Assembly (NCBI RefSeq): GCF_000424385.1
Contig: NZ_AUJU01000002.1
Coordinates: 124,001-188,000 of the forward strand
Direction: 5' to 3'
DNA length: 64,000 bases
Origin: Butyrivibrio sp. LC3010
Lineage (GTDB): Bacteria > Bacillota > Clostridia > Lachnospirales > Lachnospiraceae
The position numbers and the translations under genes were made by a program. Below are positions 1 to 10,368 of this stretch, in pieces; within the stretch, counting starts at the first letter, position 1, and each line of letters begins with the position of its first letter. The notes under the pieces were generated by a model that saw only the letters and a program-made list of their open reading frames with translations, was not told the DNA's origin and ran no database searches.

Positions 1-872
1 GCATCTTCCGGAACAGGAGGCTTGTCATCCTCATCTTCATCTGAAAGGAAAGAAAGCTTTTGTCTAAAAGATCTGTAGTCGGAAAGCAATGCTTCCGTTT
101 CATTTTTAATCTTCTCAATGTTGTTATTATTACCTGCTTCCTCAAGATCTTTGGCATCTTCCCAAAGCTTTGATGCTCCAATCAGGTTCGCTGAACTTTT
201 TAAAGCATGTACTTTAATAGTATAGTTTTTATAATCTTCGTTCTTATAATAGTTCTCGATTTCATCTGCCTTGAAATCAATGGAATTAAAGAAAATTCCT
301 ATTGCAGTCAGGTATCCATCCTCAGATCCGCATAATGATATACCTTTCTTGTAATCAATTTCCGGCACTCTTGATATCTGAGAAATAATATCAGTATCAG
401 AGGATACTTCTCCAGCCGTATCAGCCACTGCAGAATCATTAAAAGTGCTTTCTTTCTCGGCATTTTCTGCAGCAGGTATTTTAATATTATTACGTATATT
501 GTCCGGAAGATACATAATAAGTACTGCCATAAGCTGCTTGAATTCCACCGGTTTATCGAGATAATTTGAAAAACCTGCCTCCAGACACGTCTTTCCTTCA
601 TTCGGATCATCGGGTGATACCAGGGCTATGACCGGAGTTGACTCATTTCTGTTGTCTACGCCATCTCTTATCTGAACAAGTGTCTGAATCCCATTCATAT
701 AGGGCATAAGATAATCCATAAGTATAAGAGAATATTCCGTGGAACGTACTGCTTTAAGGCACTCTCTTCCACCTTCGGCTTCATCAGAGTCAACGCCTAA
801 ATACTCCAACAATTTTTTTATAAAAAATCTATCAAGTTCTGAATCGTCTACTATTAAAACTTTAGCGTTCAC
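1..872 (-). CDS. REC-Hpt phosphorelay protein (partial, 3' end beyond window)
   Basis: The reading frame stays open to the left edge, so the C-terminus is missing. The N-terminal receiver domain (about residues 1-125) begins with VLIVDDSELD, carries the phospho-acceptor Asp in LILMDYLMPYMNG and has a conserved Lys in YLDKPVEF. After a linker rich in Ser, Asp and Glu comes an Hpt domain with KVHALKSSANLIGA; the His is residue 222 from the chosen start. A GTG at 872 is preferred because GGAGG lies 5 nt upstream; an in-frame ATG at 887 overlaps the kinase stop codon by one base. It probably takes phosphate from the hybrid kinase encoded immediately upstream, as the later part of a His-Asp-His phosphorelay. 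No DNA-binding output domain is visible. The pairing is inferred from position. Confidence 0.85.
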   Translation of the reverse strand, partial: MNAKVLIVDDSELDRFFIKKLLEYLGVDSDEAEGGRECLKAVRSTEYSLILMDYLMPYMNGIQTLVQIRDGVDNRNESTPVIALVSPDDPNEGKTCLEAGFSNYLDKPVEFKQLMAVLIMYLPDNIRNNIKIPAAENAEKESTFNDSAVADTAGEVSSDTDIISQISRVPEIDYKKGISLCGSEDGYLTAIGIFFNSIDFKADEIENYYKNEDYKNYTIKVHALKSSANLIGASKLWEDAKDLEEAGNNNNIEKIKNETEALLSDYRSFRQKLSFLSDEDEDDKPPVPED

Positions 873-886
873 ACGAGCCTCCACCA

Positions 887-2887
887 TCAATGATCCATGC
901 TTGCGCGCTTCATCAAAAGCCCTATCGCATCGTAGAGTTCTTTATCGTCATTATAATTCTCACGTAATTCACTGATATCTATCATATTGCTGTTTTCCAA
1001 TGACTTCTTTTCATGTCTTACTACCTTTTTAGGATTGATCCTGGTTTTCTCATGCTCCTGCACAGAATTGATTTTATCCTTAGGAATGTAAGTGAGAAGC
1101 ATTCTTTCCAGTGCATCACCGATTATCGGTTTTGACAGATAATCCTGGAATCCTGATTTTATATAAACTTCCCTGGCACCAGCAAATGCATTCGCGGTAA
1201 GCGCAACACTTGGAGTATTGATATTCGGATTCGAATCATCGCTCTTAACTCTCCAAAGCATCTCCATTCCATCCATTTCAGGCATCTGATGGTCAATCAG
1301 CATTACGTCATATTTGGTTTTGGTAGTTAGCTCAAGGGCTTCTTTGCCGCTTGAAGCTGTCTCGATCTCTACTAATGTATCCTTTAAGAGATTCTGTGTA
1401 ACCACAAGGTTTATCTCATTATCATCAACAACGAGAATTCTGGCATCCGGAGCTGTAAATAGTTCTGTGTATTTACCATCATCCTCAATAATCCTGTCAT
1501 AGGCTACTTTGAAATCACCTATTGGTTCCCAGCTGACAGTTTTTTGTTCTACTATAAAAGAAAAAGTTGACCCCTTACCGTATTCACTTTTTACATGAAG
1601 CTCAGAGTTCATAAGTTCAAGAAATTTCTGTACGATGCTCATACCTAGTCCTGAGCCCTCTACATTTCTGTTTCTTGATTCCTCAATTCGTTCAAAAGGA
1701 TCAAATAATCTTTTCATATCCTCTTCACGAATTCCTATTCCTGTATCAGAAACGGCAATCTTAAGTCCTATGGAACCATTAACATCAAGATGGCTTCCCG
1801 TTATATAATCTACGGAAAACTGAACACTTCCCTTTTCTGTATATTTGATGGCGTTAGTCAATATATTTAAAATTACCTGCTTAAGCCTTACATTATCTCC
1901 ATGTAAAAGATGTGGTATTTCTTTATTCACCACAACATTAAGTTCCAGCCCCTTATTCTTGGCTCTTTCATCAACCATATTAATAAGATCGGTTATAAGG
2001 TCAGCCAGATCATAATCTACCGTATATAGCTCCATTTTGCCTGCTTCAATCTTAGAAAAATCAAGTACATCATTTATAAGGGCAAGCAAAGTATTACCTG
2101 AAGTTTTTATTCCATGTGTATATTTTTTTAGCTGGGGCTCATCATACTCACGCATAATGAGTTCATTCATACCGAGAATTGCATTTATCGGAGTTCTTAT
2201 CTCATGCGACATCTGCGACAAAAACTGGGTTTTTGCACCATTTGCCGCAATAGCGTTTGCCTCTGCTTCTGCAGCTTTTTCACTTAGTTCCTCAAATTTA
2301 GCGGAATTTAAAGCCTCTCGTATTCTAAGATTAACAAGTATCAGCGTACATATAGTCGATACAAAAAAACTGGAAATTATCGAAAATACATCCCTTGAAA
2401 AATAAAAGCTATCCTTCCTGAAATAACAAATTATGCAAAAGCATACGCACAACGCAAATTCAAAACAAGCATATAGCTGAAGCCGGTCTATATATATTAC
2501 AGAAAACATGATCAGAAAAAATGGAAACAATCCGGCCGGCTGGTCTCTGTAGGGCCACACATCAATAAAAATCAGAGTTACATATAAAAGTCCGTAATAA
2601 AAAATTGATTCAGCCCTGCAAAACCTTATATTTATCTTTTTATCAGTCAAAAATTGATTTGTTATAAAAAACAAAATGATAATAACAAATAAGATGTAGT
2701 AAATGTTATGTATCTTAAAGCCCTTTAGAATGAGTTTTGCAACTATAAGCATTACTAAATAGACGCCTACCAGCGTTATAGACATCTTCTTTTGAACGCT
2801 CATATTCATCTTAATAATGTCATGTTCACATATAGTGAAGTATTTATCTTCTTGTTCTTTAAACTTTTTAATGGTCTCTCCAAGCAT
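887..2887 (-). CDS. Membrane hybrid sensor histidine kinase with C-terminal receiver
   Basis: This 666-residue protein has about five or six membrane segments between residues 35 and 188 and no recognised extracellular sensor domain. A short coiled linker (about 190-220) follows. The HisKA domain has the phospho-acceptor His228 in SQMSHEIRTPINAIL. The HATPase_c domain has an N-box near N345, DTGIG at 381-385 and GSGLG near 411. A receiver domain starts near 482 (RILVVDDNEIN), with the acceptor Asp near 532 in LIDHQMPEMDG and Lys586. The last 80 residues are of low complexity and end in a short helix. The stop overlaps the possible ATG of the next gene, so the two are probably co-transcribed and coupled. 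The stimulus is unknown. GGAG lies about 10 nt before the ATG. Confidence 0.9.
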   Translation of the reverse strand: MLGETIKKFKEQEDKYFTICEHDIIKMNMSVQKKMSITLVGVYLVMLIVAKLILKGFKIHNIYYILFVIIILFFITNQFLTDKKINIRFCRAESIFYYGLLYVTLIFIDVWPYRDQPAGLFPFFLIMFSVIYIDRLQLYACFEFALCVCFCIICYFRKDSFYFSRDVFSIISSFFVSTICTLILVNLRIREALNSAKFEELSEKAAEAEANAIAANGAKTQFLSQMSHEIRTPINAILGMNELIMREYDEPQLKKYTHGIKTSGNTLLALINDVLDFSKIEAGKMELYTVDYDLADLITDLINMVDERAKNKGLELNVVVNKEIPHLLHGDNVRLKQVILNILTNAIKYTEKGSVQFSVDYITGSHLDVNGSIGLKIAVSDTGIGIREEDMKRLFDPFERIEESRNRNVEGSGLGMSIVQKFLELMNSELHVKSEYGKGSTFSFIVEQKTVSWEPIGDFKVAYDRIIEDDGKYTELFTAPDARILVVDDNEINLVVTQNLLKDTLVEIETASSGKEALELTTKTKYDVMLIDHQMPEMDGMEMLWRVKSDDSNPNINTPSVALTANAFAGAREVYIKSGFQDYLSKPIIGDALERMLLTYIPKDKINSVQEHEKTRINPKKVVRHEKKSLENSNMIDISELRENYNDDKELYDAIGLLMKRASMDH

Positions 2888-3015
2888 TGAAAGTCATCTC
2901 CGTGATCAGTCAATTCGCTCGTTATTACAAACTCCCACCGATAAACTACTTTTTTTCATCATAACATTAGCGTTATTCAATAACAATAATATTAGTTATT
3001 AAAAAAAAATAAGAA

Positions 3016-3056
3016 AAAAATGCCCTTGTAATTAATAAATTACAGGGCATTTTTCT
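3016..3056 (-). terminator. Intrinsic terminator after the DUF4349 gene
   Basis: On the minus strand a stem of about 13 bp (ATGCCCTGTAATT with its complement, one bulge) and a short ATAA-type loop is followed by a long T tract. It lies 9 bases after the stop at 3065. Confidence 0.85.
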
Positions 3057-3064
3057 AAACTTTC

Positions 3065-4201
3065 CTATTTATCTGTATTCTCAGTACTATTTAAATTAGA
3101 TTTATTTTCCAAACCAGTGCCTTGCTGACTTTGAGAATTTGCAGTATCCGGCTTTGCTGGATTATGTGCACCATTTGTTACATCATTTTTCGGAGCCTGA
3201 TATCCGTTATATGTGCCATACGTTACAGGTCCCTTGGGCATTACAGGCTGCTGCACACGTGGCATTGAAGCAAGCTTTTTCTTTCTCTTCTTTTCATAAG
3301 CTCTGATAAATACTATTACTACAATTACTATTACCAAAAGTATAACAAGAACCGGAATATGCGTTATAAGAAGCAATAAGAGTTCTGTAAAGAATGCTAT
3401 AACGCCTTCAAGATTTTCAACAAATCCTTCTTTAGCTCTCTCTGCAAATGTTGGATTTTTAACAGGTTCAGGAGTGTACTCTATCACCTCTCTTAAGGTA
3501 ACATTTAATGTACTAAAAGTAATCTGATTATCATAGGTACGTAGCTGCGACTCCATTGATTCCAACTGATAGCGGACATCGGTAAGCTTATCCTGGATTG
3601 TCATTATATCTTCAATGGTCTCAGCCTTCTCCATAAGCGAAAGAAGCTGCTGTTCCTCAGCCCGAAGAGCATTTCTATGACTCTCTAAATCCGCATAGGT
3701 TAAGGTAACATCAGTCACATTCATTTCCTGGGAAGTAATATTGCTGTTCTGTGAAAATTCATCTACAAATCCGGTCAGTTTCTCTTCCGGAATTCTTAAT
3801 GTCAGATTTGCGGTTCTCTCATCATTGTATGAGCTTTTTTCAGTACTAAAGCTTTCAATGTAGCCGCCAAGTTCTGTTGTTCTGTTCTTTATAAAATCAA
3901 GGGTCTTATCAAATTCCTTACTTTCAGCCCTCATGCTCATATTTGTAATAAGCTTACGTTTATTGGTGGCCTTTTCCTCAGTTATCTCATCTGCTGCCCC
4001 TCCATTTGTGGCACCTTCCGAATCTGTCTCATAAGCCTGATCATAAAGCCCTGCTGCTTCTTCAGCTGCCTCGTATGAGCTTTCAGCAGAATAGTCTGTA
4101 CTTTTAGAAGCACTATCGCTCCCACCACAGCCTGTAACAATCATGATGTAGGAAAGAGTCCCAACAATTAGTCTAATTATAGTCCCTTTATTCCTTTTCA
4201 T
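3065..4201 (-). CDS. DUF4349-domain lipoprotein
   Basis: The 378-residue protein starts with a basic, hydrophobic leader ending in a lipobox-like IVTGCGG near residue 25, so it is probably a lipoprotein. A Ser/Ala/Glu-rich linker follows. The DUF4349 region (about 85-265) contains the typical stretches ITNMSMRAESKEFD, LGGYIESFS and LTLRIPEEKL, plus a coiled-coil segment (about 165-220). A C-terminal membrane helix (about 275-305) is followed by a basic, Pro/Asn-rich cytoplasmic tail. The start at 4201 is preferred over one nine codons upstream because GGAGGG lies just before it. The biochemical role of DUF4349 proteins is not established; they are often seen as anchored envelope proteins. The gene appears monocistronic. 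Confidence 0.85.
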   Translation of the reverse strand: MKRNKGTIIRLIVGTLSYIMIVTGCGGSDSASKSTDYSAESSYEAAEEAAGLYDQAYETDSEGATNGGAADEITEEKATNKRKLITNMSMRAESKEFDKTLDFIKNRTTELGGYIESFSTEKSSYNDERTANLTLRIPEEKLTGFVDEFSQNSNITSQEMNVTDVTLTYADLESHRNALRAEEQQLLSLMEKAETIEDIMTIQDKLTDVRYQLESMESQLRTYDNQITFSTLNVTLREVIEYTPEPVKNPTFAERAKEGFVENLEGVIAFFTELLLLLITHIPVLVILLVIVIVVIVFIRAYEKKRKKKLASMPRVQQPVMPKGPVTYGTYNGYQAPKNDVTNGAHNPAKPDTANSQSQQGTGLENKSNLNSTENTDK

Positions 4202-4343
4202 AAGATCCCTCCATCTACGAAATTCCAATAAATTGTTATATTTAGTTTATCAAAATTACGAAGATTTTTCCATTTATCATGATAAAAAATATAATTGTTT
4301 ATAATATCAGTTAATCCATAATAAAGTCTGCCATTTTGCTGAT

Positions 4344-6176
4344 TTAATCATTTTTATCAAAAATACTTCTTACAGGTCTGAGGAACCCGGACATTCTCAT
4401 AGGGTTTTCTCTGGTTCCCTTAACATAAGACATATATAATTCTTCTTTTGCCCTTGTCATAGCCACGTAAAGCATTCTTCGTTCTTCTTCCAGTTCTTTT
4501 ATGGTAATACTCTTTCTTGATGGGACAATGCCTTCATTAAGGTCCGGAAGAAACACTGCCTTAAACTCAAGCCCTTTAGAAGCATGCATTGTCATTACTT
4601 TAACACCGTTTTTATTCTTAATATCTATACGTTTCAGACTATCTAACTGTTTTTGGAGGTCCGACAGATATTCCTTTAATTCATTAAAACTTCTGAAATT
4701 TTCACATAACTTCTCAAAATCATTCAGATCAGAGATCTGTTCATTATATATATTGGGATTTGCAATATATTTTTCCTTTAGAAATTTATCATATCCCATA
4801 TATCCTCTGATAAAATGTACAGATGCCTTGGGACCTAACTTACTTAACATGCGAATATCCCTGAATAACTTTTGAACAGTTGAAGTCATTGATAGTTTTC
4901 CTTCTCTTGCGTAATACATAAGAACTTCGTTTTCAAGAACCTTTTCGCTTATACAGCATTTCCTGCTTATGTATCTGAGAGGTTTATTCATTATTCGTAA
5001 AAAATCAGTTCTTTTTGCGCCATCACATGCAAATGCCATGTATGAAACGATATCCCTCACTCCCTGTTTTTCATGAAGGGCAACTACTCTTTCTTTATAA
5101 CTGCATGGTATATTTGCTTCAGTCAAAGTGCGTGCAACAGCAGTAGCTTCAACGTTTGTTCTTAATATTACTGCTATATCGGAAAGATCATTTCTTCCCT
5201 TCAGACTGTTTAACAAATACTCATATTGTTCTTTTCTGTCTGTAAAGCTATATCCTTTAATAATTCCGGCAGGCTCACTCTTACCAGCAATTATATTCTT
5301 CTTAAACCTGATTGTATTTTCTTCTATGACGTTCATAGCTGACTTAAGGATATGTCTGGCACACCTGTAATTTGTATCCAGTAATATCTCTTCAGAATCA
5401 CTAAAGCTTTCTTTAAACCCAAGCATAATTCCAGGATCAGAGCCTCTAAATCCGTAAATCGACTGATCATCATCTCCAACAACAAATATATTTTGTTCTT
5501 TATTCAAAAGGAGCTTTATAACTTCAAATTGCATTCTATTAATATCCTGATACTCATCAATCTGAATATATTCAAATCTATCCTGCCATTTTTTCCTTAC
5601 ATCAGGTCTCTCTATCAGATATTTCCGGCAGCATAGAACCATATCATCGAAATCAATAAGCTTTTGCTCAGTTAATATGGATGCATATTCATCATAGATT
5701 CGTGGGAACTCCTCGTAAAAAGGCGTTGCTTTATCCCTTTCTTCAGGTGAAACCCCGCTGTTTTTGATTCGTGATATTTCATATAAGATCAGTCTTATCA
5801 TTTCATTATCATAATCACGACCATGCAAAATATGGCTAAGTATTTTATACTTATCCGTCTCTTTGATAATGGATAGCTTACCATTATCTAAAATATGATA
5901 AAAAATGGAATGAAATGTTCCGAAGAGAACCTCCGGATACATAGAATCAGTGTCTTTAATAAATCTTTGCTGCATCTCTATGGCAGCAGCTTTTGTAAAT
6001 GTAATTGTAAGTATTGATCCGGGCCTTACTCCCTTCCGGATCAGATTGATTATTCTCTGTATTATTACAAATGTTTTTCCGCTTCCGGGACCTGCTATAA
6101 CACAGGCAGGTCCCTTATCGTGCTCAATTGCACGCCTCTGAGCGGAATTACATTTAATTGTATTATCAGGCTTCAA
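4344..6176 (-). CDS. UvrD/PcrA-like superfamily 1 DNA helicase (short form)
   Basis: The 610 residues carry the SF1A motifs in order: the Q-motif region SAQRRAI, Walker A AGPGSGKT (about 28-35), Ia [10 protein letters not shown], Walker B IDEYQDIN, motif [20 protein letters not shown], motif [18 protein letters not shown] and motif [21 protein letters not shown]. It is an ATP-dependent 3'-5' helicase/translocase by family. It ends soon after motif VI and lacks the roughly 100-residue C-terminal extension of PcrA. The TTG at 6176 is the only usual start codon available: an in-frame TAG lies two codons upstream, and the helicase fold begins within ten residues downstream. It overlaps the end of gltX by 11 bases and has no clear Shine-Dalgarno, so translation probably depends on coupling to gltX. 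Confidence 0.88.
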   Translation of the reverse strand: MKPDNTIKCNSAQRRAIEHDKGPACVIAGPGSGKTFVIIQRIINLIRKGVRPGSILTITFTKAAAIEMQQRFIKDTDSMYPEVLFGTFHSIFYHILDNGKLSIIKETDKYKILSHILHGRDYDNEMIRLILYEISRIKNSGVSPEERDKATPFYEEFPRIYDEYASILTEQKLIDFDDMVLCCRKYLIERPDVRKKWQDRFEYIQIDEYQDINRMQFEVIKLLLNKEQNIFVVGDDDQSIYGFRGSDPGIMLGFKESFSDSEEILLDTNYRCARHILKSAMNVIEENTIRFKKNIIAGKSEPAGIIKGYSFTDRKEQYEYLLNSLKGRNDLSDIAVILRTNVEATAVARTLTEANIPCSYKERVVALHEKQGVRDIVSYMAFACDGAKRTDFLRIMNKPLRYISRKCCISEKVLENEVLMYYAREGKLSMTSTVQKLFRDIRMLSKLGPKASVHFIRGYMGYDKFLKEKYIANPNIYNEQISDLNDFEKLCENFRSFNELKEYLSDLQKQLDSLKRIDIKNKNGVKVMTMHASKGLEFKAVFLPDLNEGIVPSRKSITIKELEEERRMLYVAMTRAKEELYMSYVKGTRENPMRMSGFLRPVRSIFDKND

Positions 6177-7620
6177 GCTTTGCTATTGAAGCTCTAAGTC
6201 TCTTTAGAGTCTCATCCTTTCCGATGACTTCCATTGCTTCCGTAGCTCCACAGGGAGTCATGGCTTTACCGGAAACTGCTATACGAATCGGCCAGAGAAC
6301 ATAACCGTTCTTGTATTCTTTTTCTTTTATATATTCCTGAAGTCTGGCATATAAAGCATCATTGCTGTAATCCTGCTGCTCTTCAAGAATCGGAAGAAGC
6401 TCTTTTAATACTGAAAGTGAAGAAGCTTCATCTGTCTTCATCTTCTTGTGCTTATAAATTGAAATATCGTAATCCGGCATTTCTTCAAAGAAATCTATCA
6501 TTTCCGCAATATCCGGCCATATTTCAATTCTGGTCTTTATCATCGCTGAAATCTTGTGAAGATCGAGGTCCTTCTTTATAACCTCCTTCATATAAGGAAG
6601 TGCAAGTTCAAAGAATTTCTCATCATCCATCTTCTTGAGGTATTCACCATTCATCCAACGAAGCTTAGTATAATCGAATACAGCAGGTGATTTGTTAATT
6701 CTTCTGTAGTCGAATTTCTCAACGAGCTCTTCAAGGCTCATGATCTCTGTATTATCCTCAGGAGACCAGCCAAGAAGTGCAACAAAATTCACTACTGTCT
6801 CAGGAAGAAATCCCTGCTCGATCAGGTCCTCAAAGGATGAATGTCCACTTCTCTTACTGAGCTTATGATGATCTTCATCAGTAATAAGAGGACAATGAAT
6901 GTACTTTGGTACTTCCCAACCAAATGCATCGTAGAGTCTGTTGTACTTTGGTGAAGAAGAAATATATTCATTTCCTCTTACAACATGTGTAATTCCCATA
7001 AGATGATCATCAACTACGTTTGCAAAGTTGTATGTAGGATATCCGTCTGACTTAATGAGTACCATATCATCAAGCTCACTGTTGTCAACTGTGATATCTC
7101 CATAAAGTTCATCGTTAAAAGTTGTCTGACCTTCAGTAGGGTTGTTCTGTCTTATTACATAAGGCTTTCCTTCAGCCAGATTCTTCTCAACTTCATCTTT
7201 TGAAAGGTGAAGACAGTGCTTATCATAAACACTTACTTCCTTGCCATCAATTATCTGTGTAAGTGTAGCAAGTCTCTCCGGGGTACAGAAGCAGTAATAA
7301 GCTTCTCCCTTTTCAACAAGTTCCTTGGCATATTTAAGGTAAAGTCCCTGCTTTTGTCTTTCGCTCTGAACGTAAGGACCTACACCTCCATCCTTATCAG
7401 GTCCTTCATCATGAATAAGACCTGTCTTTTCAAGTGTTCTGTAAATAATCTCAGTTGCGCCTTCTACATAACGCTCCTGGTCAGTATCCTCTATTCTGAG
7501 GATAAAATCACCACCCTCATGCTTGGAAATAAGATAAGCATATAGTGCTGTTCTCAAATTTCCTACATGCATTCTTCCCGTCGGGCTTGGTGCATAACGG
7601 GTTCTAATCTTCTGTGACAT
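6166..7620 (-). CDS. gltX: Glutamyl-tRNA synthetase
   Basis: This class I aminoacyl-tRNA synthetase (484 aa, usual length) charges tRNA-Glu. The HIGH-type motif is in [12 protein letters not shown] (HVGN at residues 18-21) and the KMSKS-type motif is KLSKRSG near residue 252. A Cys-containing segment (CFCTPERL, then KHCLHL) lies in the position of the zinc-binding region. No glutaminyl-tRNA synthetase gene is in the window, so it cannot be said whether the enzyme is discriminating. It sits 11 bases after the FeoA-like gene and overlaps the helicase gene, so the three probably form one operon. Confidence 0.97.
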   Translation of the reverse strand: MSQKIRTRYAPSPTGRMHVGNLRTALYAYLISKHEGGDFILRIEDTDQERYVEGATEIIYRTLEKTGLIHDEGPDKDGGVGPYVQSERQKQGLYLKYAKELVEKGEAYYCFCTPERLATLTQIIDGKEVSVYDKHCLHLSKDEVEKNLAEGKPYVIRQNNPTEGQTTFNDELYGDITVDNSELDDMVLIKSDGYPTYNFANVVDDHLMGITHVVRGNEYISSSPKYNRLYDAFGWEVPKYIHCPLITDEDHHKLSKRSGHSSFEDLIEQGFLPETVVNFVALLGWSPEDNTEIMSLEELVEKFDYRRINKSPAVFDYTKLRWMNGEYLKKMDDEKFFELALPYMKEVIKKDLDLHKISAMIKTRIEIWPDIAEMIDFFEEMPDYDISIYKHKKMKTDEASSLSVLKELLPILEEQQDYSNDALYARLQEYIKEKEYKNGYVLWPIRIAVSGKAMTPCGATEAMEVIGKDETLKRLRASIAKLEA

Positions 7621-7631
7621 TATTACTCCTT

Positions 7632-7880
7632 CTACATAACCTCAGGAAATTCTTTTTTCTCAAATTCTACAACTATTCCCGAAGCCACGTTACGGCATAA
7701 AGCTATCTGCTTTTTTTCGACCTGTATAATAAGTCCGCCGCGTTCTTTTTTATTGATTACTTTAATGTGAGATCCACTGGCAACGCCTATTGATTTAAGC
7801 CTCTCTGAGTAGCTTAACTGCTCGATGTTCATCTCTTTGACAAGATAAACACCATTCTTTTCCCCATCGATAAGTGTCAT
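7632..7880 (-). CDS. FeoA-like small SH3-domain protein
   Basis: The 82-residue protein matches the FeoA fold: a short N-terminal part, then [15 protein letters not shown], a basic turn KKERGG, and [21 protein letters not shown]. FeoA proteins modulate the FeoB ferrous-iron transporter, but no feoB is nearby. The gene lies directly before gltX with GAGG upstream of its ATG. A role in iron uptake is therefore only a family-based guess; single FeoA-domain proteins of unknown role are common in Firmicutes. Confidence 0.75.
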   Translation of the reverse strand: MTLIDGEKNGVYLVKEMNIEQLSYSERLKSIGVASGSHIKVINKKERGGLIIQVEKKQIALCRNVASGIVVEFEKKEFPEVM

Positions 7881-7975
7881 AAAATTACCTCAAAAAACAT
7901 TAAAATTTCAAATACTTTGGAATTATATAACACCTTTATATAAATGAAAAGAGCATCGCTTTAATGTGGTAAAGT

Positions 7976-8899
7976 TTAATCTGTAATTTCCTTATAACAT
8001 TCTGGTCGTCTGTCTCTGAAAAGGCCCCAGGACAATCTGTTTTGCCTGATTTCATTAAAATCGTATACAGCCATAATGATCTCTTCGGTATTATTTCCGG
8101 CCTGCCTTAATATATCTCCTGTTTCATCAGTCATAAAGCTATGGCCATAGAAATTAAGAGAAGATAACTGTCCGCCATTTTCCTCTGATGGTATTACATT
8201 TTCAGTTCCAATTCGGTTTGCAGCAACAACAGGAACAATATTAGCTGCTGAATGTCCCTGCATGGTTCTCTGCCAGTGTCCTGAACTGTCAACATTCAGA
8301 ATCGGTTCTGAACCTATAGCGGTTGGATAGAGTATTATATCTGCTCCCTGCAGGGCAAGACATCTTGCAGTCTCCGGAAACCACTGATCCCAGCAAATTC
8401 CGATACCAACTCTGCCATAAGCAGTCTCAAATACATTAAAACCTAAATCACCAGGAGTAAAATAGAACTTTTCCTGATAATAATGATCATCAGGAATATG
8501 TGTTTTCCTGTATACTCCAAGGATTTCTCCATCTGCATCTATCATGGCAACAGAATTATAAAGAACATTTCCTTCTCTTTCATAAAAGCTTATAGGCATA
8601 ACTACTTTAAGCTCTTTGCAGACCTTTCTGAAATGCAATACTGCAGGATTGGTCTCTGTAGTAGTCGCAAAATCATAGTAATCATATCTTCTTTCCTGGC
8701 AGAAGTACTGTCTCTCAAACAACTCAGATAAAAGAATTATCTGAGCTCCCTGCATTGCAGCTTTTCTCACCATCTTATCAGCTTTTTTAATATTCAGGGA
8801 AACAAGCTCATCATCCGAAATATCAGGATTATTATAGGCTTCTTTTCCGCATGCAAACTGTATAGCAGCTACTGTTGTAGATGTATTTCCCTTATACAT
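7976..8899 (-). CDS. aguB: N-carbamoylputrescine amidase
   Basis: This nitrilase-superfamily enzyme (307 aa) hydrolyses N-carbamoylputrescine to putrescine, CO2 and ammonia. The Glu-Lys-Cys triad can be placed in LLSELFE, YRKTHIPDD and GICWDQWFPE (Cys169). The sequence around it (PTAIGSEP, HSAANIVPVVAANRIG) is typical of the AguB branch rather than of general amidases. aguA, which makes the substrate, lies 126 bases upstream on the same strand. Together they complete the agmatine-to-putrescine route of plants and many bacteria. Confidence 0.95.
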   Translation of the reverse strand: MYKGNTSTTVAAIQFACGKEAYNNPDISDDELVSLNIKKADKMVRKAAMQGAQIILLSELFERQYFCQERRYDYYDFATTTETNPAVLHFRKVCKELKVVMPISFYEREGNVLYNSVAMIDADGEILGVYRKTHIPDDHYYQEKFYFTPGDLGFNVFETAYGRVGIGICWDQWFPETARCLALQGADIILYPTAIGSEPILNVDSSGHWQRTMQGHSAANIVPVVAANRIGTENVIPSEENGGQLSSLNFYGHSFMTDETGDILRQAGNNTEEIIMAVYDFNEIRQNRLSWGLFRDRRPECYKEITD

Positions 8900-9025
8900 A
8901 ATTGTTTTGCCTTTCTATCAGAATAGGTTTCTTCGTAATCTAGAAATCCATTTTTATCAGTTACATATCATAATATGATTTATGCAAGAGTAAACGCGTT
9001 TTGAACTTTTGATCCTATCATCATA

Positions 9026-10276
9026 TCATTCAAAATGAATAACTTTTCTATGCATATTACTTATCTTTGAAGGAATCTGCTGTGTAATACAGTGAATGTT
9101 TCCTCCTCCCAGAAGAATCGGCCTTGCCTTAATCTGTACAACAGTTCTGTTCTTACAGATTTCTGAAAGCAGCTGCATAGCCCTGTCATCACTTTCTTTA
9201 TTTTCTCCGCCAAAAGCAGGTATAAGCACTTCTGTATTGGTAAAATAAAAATTCACATAGCTTGCAGCAAGTCTTTCACCGACTTCTCTTTCATCTTCGC
9301 CGTCTTCAAAAACATAATTATCTATATCTTCTTTTGTGCAGCAGACAGGCACATCAGGTATATAAAGCTTATGAATTTTAAGTTTCCTGCCCCTTGCATC
9401 AGTAACTCCGGAAAGGTATTCATAATCCTTTAATGACATTTCATACTGCGGATCATCCTTATTATCAGTCCAGGCAAGAACCACCTCTCCCGGCGCTATG
9501 AAAGCACAGACATTATCAACATGCTCATTTGTTTCATCATTATATATACCAAAAGGAAGCCATAGTACTTTCTCTACTCCCAGGTAGTTTTTTATGCTTT
9601 CTTCAATCTGCTGCTTTGTAAGCTTCGGATTTCTTCCTTTACTTAATAGACAGCTTTCGGTAACCATTACGGTTCCTTCTCCATCAGAGTGTATTGAACC
9701 GCCTTCGAGGACAAAAGGATGCGCATCATAATAAGCTTTACCTATTAAAGCAGAAAAATCAGCGGCAACCTTATCATCATATTCCCAGCTGCTGTAAAGG
9801 CCGTCATAGTCGCCTCCCCAGGCATTAAACTCCCAATCTATGCCTCGTATTTCTCCACTTGGGTTCCTTAAAAAGGTTGGCCCCACATCCCGAGCCCAGG
9901 AATCGTCTGTCTGCTGTTCTATCAAACAGATAATCCCGGTCTCAGATTCATTAGTTTCCTTTAATATATCAGCCTGAAGAATACCAGTCTCTTTATCGGC
10001 TTCACGTACAGTTATGATTTTATCCAGTCCCTTAACATTTTGTCGTATAAAATTTCCAGCACTTTCAAAATCATCACTACTGCAAAGCACGTATAATTTT
10101 TCTGATTTTATAATTTCAGAAAAGATACTGCAAAACGCCAGTCTTGCTTCAGTCGAATCTTTCCCCCAACTTCCCGGACGGCTTGGCCATATCATAAGGG
10201 TTCCATCATGAATATCATATTCTGCAGGCATACTGAACCCATCATTTATTGGAATACCATTTAATTTTTTGTTCAT
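9026..10276 (-). CDS. aguA: Agmatine deiminase
   Basis: This 416-residue member of the guanidino-group-modifying superfamily converts agmatine to N-carbamoylputrescine and ammonia. Family signatures are MIWPSRPGSWG near the N-terminus, SWARDVGPTFL, EGGSIHSDGEGT and the C-terminal GGGNIHCITQQIP, in which Cys396 is the nucleophile. AguA proteins are usually about 365 residues; the extra length lies mainly in acidic surface loops (for example VFEDGEDEREVGE). Agmatine would come from the arginine decarboxylase-type protein at 15863-17311, and the product passes to AguB downstream. Confidence 0.95.
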   Translation of the reverse strand: MNKKLNGIPINDGFSMPAEYDIHDGTLMIWPSRPGSWGKDSTEARLAFCSIFSEIIKSEKLYVLCSSDDFESAGNFIRQNVKGLDKIITVREADKETGILQADILKETNESETGIICLIEQQTDDSWARDVGPTFLRNPSGEIRGIDWEFNAWGGDYDGLYSSWEYDDKVAADFSALIGKAYYDAHPFVLEGGSIHSDGEGTVMVTESCLLSKGRNPKLTKQQIEESIKNYLGVEKVLWLPFGIYNDETNEHVDNVCAFIAPGEVVLAWTDNKDDPQYEMSLKDYEYLSGVTDARGRKLKIHKLYIPDVPVCCTKEDIDNYVFEDGEDEREVGERLAASYVNFYFTNTEVLIPAFGGENKESDDRAMQLLSEICKNRTVVQIKARPILLGGGNIHCITQQIPSKISNMHRKVIHFE

Positions 10277-10295
10277 ATTTTGCCTCGGTATTTCC

Positions 10296-10340
10296 TTAAA
10301 AAAGCTGGAACAATCAAAAAATTCAAAGTGTTCCAGCTTT
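10296..10340 (-). terminator. Intrinsic terminator after upp
   Basis: On the minus strand an 11-bp perfect stem (AAGCTGGAACA with TGTTCCAGCTT, at 10329-10339 and 10302-10312) is followed by a T run. It lies between the upp stop and the aguA start, so aguA probably has its own promoter. Confidence 0.85.
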
Positions 10341-10368
10341 ATTATATATATTTATATCTGTAATACGA

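Noticed and set aside
308..610. Minus-strand frame of 100 codons near the left edge
   Set aside because: It is an out-of-frame shadow of the REC-Hpt gene, whose own frame carries conserved motifs throughout.
2037..2405. Plus-strand frame of 122 codons opposite the kinase gene
   Set aside because: It is antisense to conserved HisKA coding sequence and has no supporting signals.
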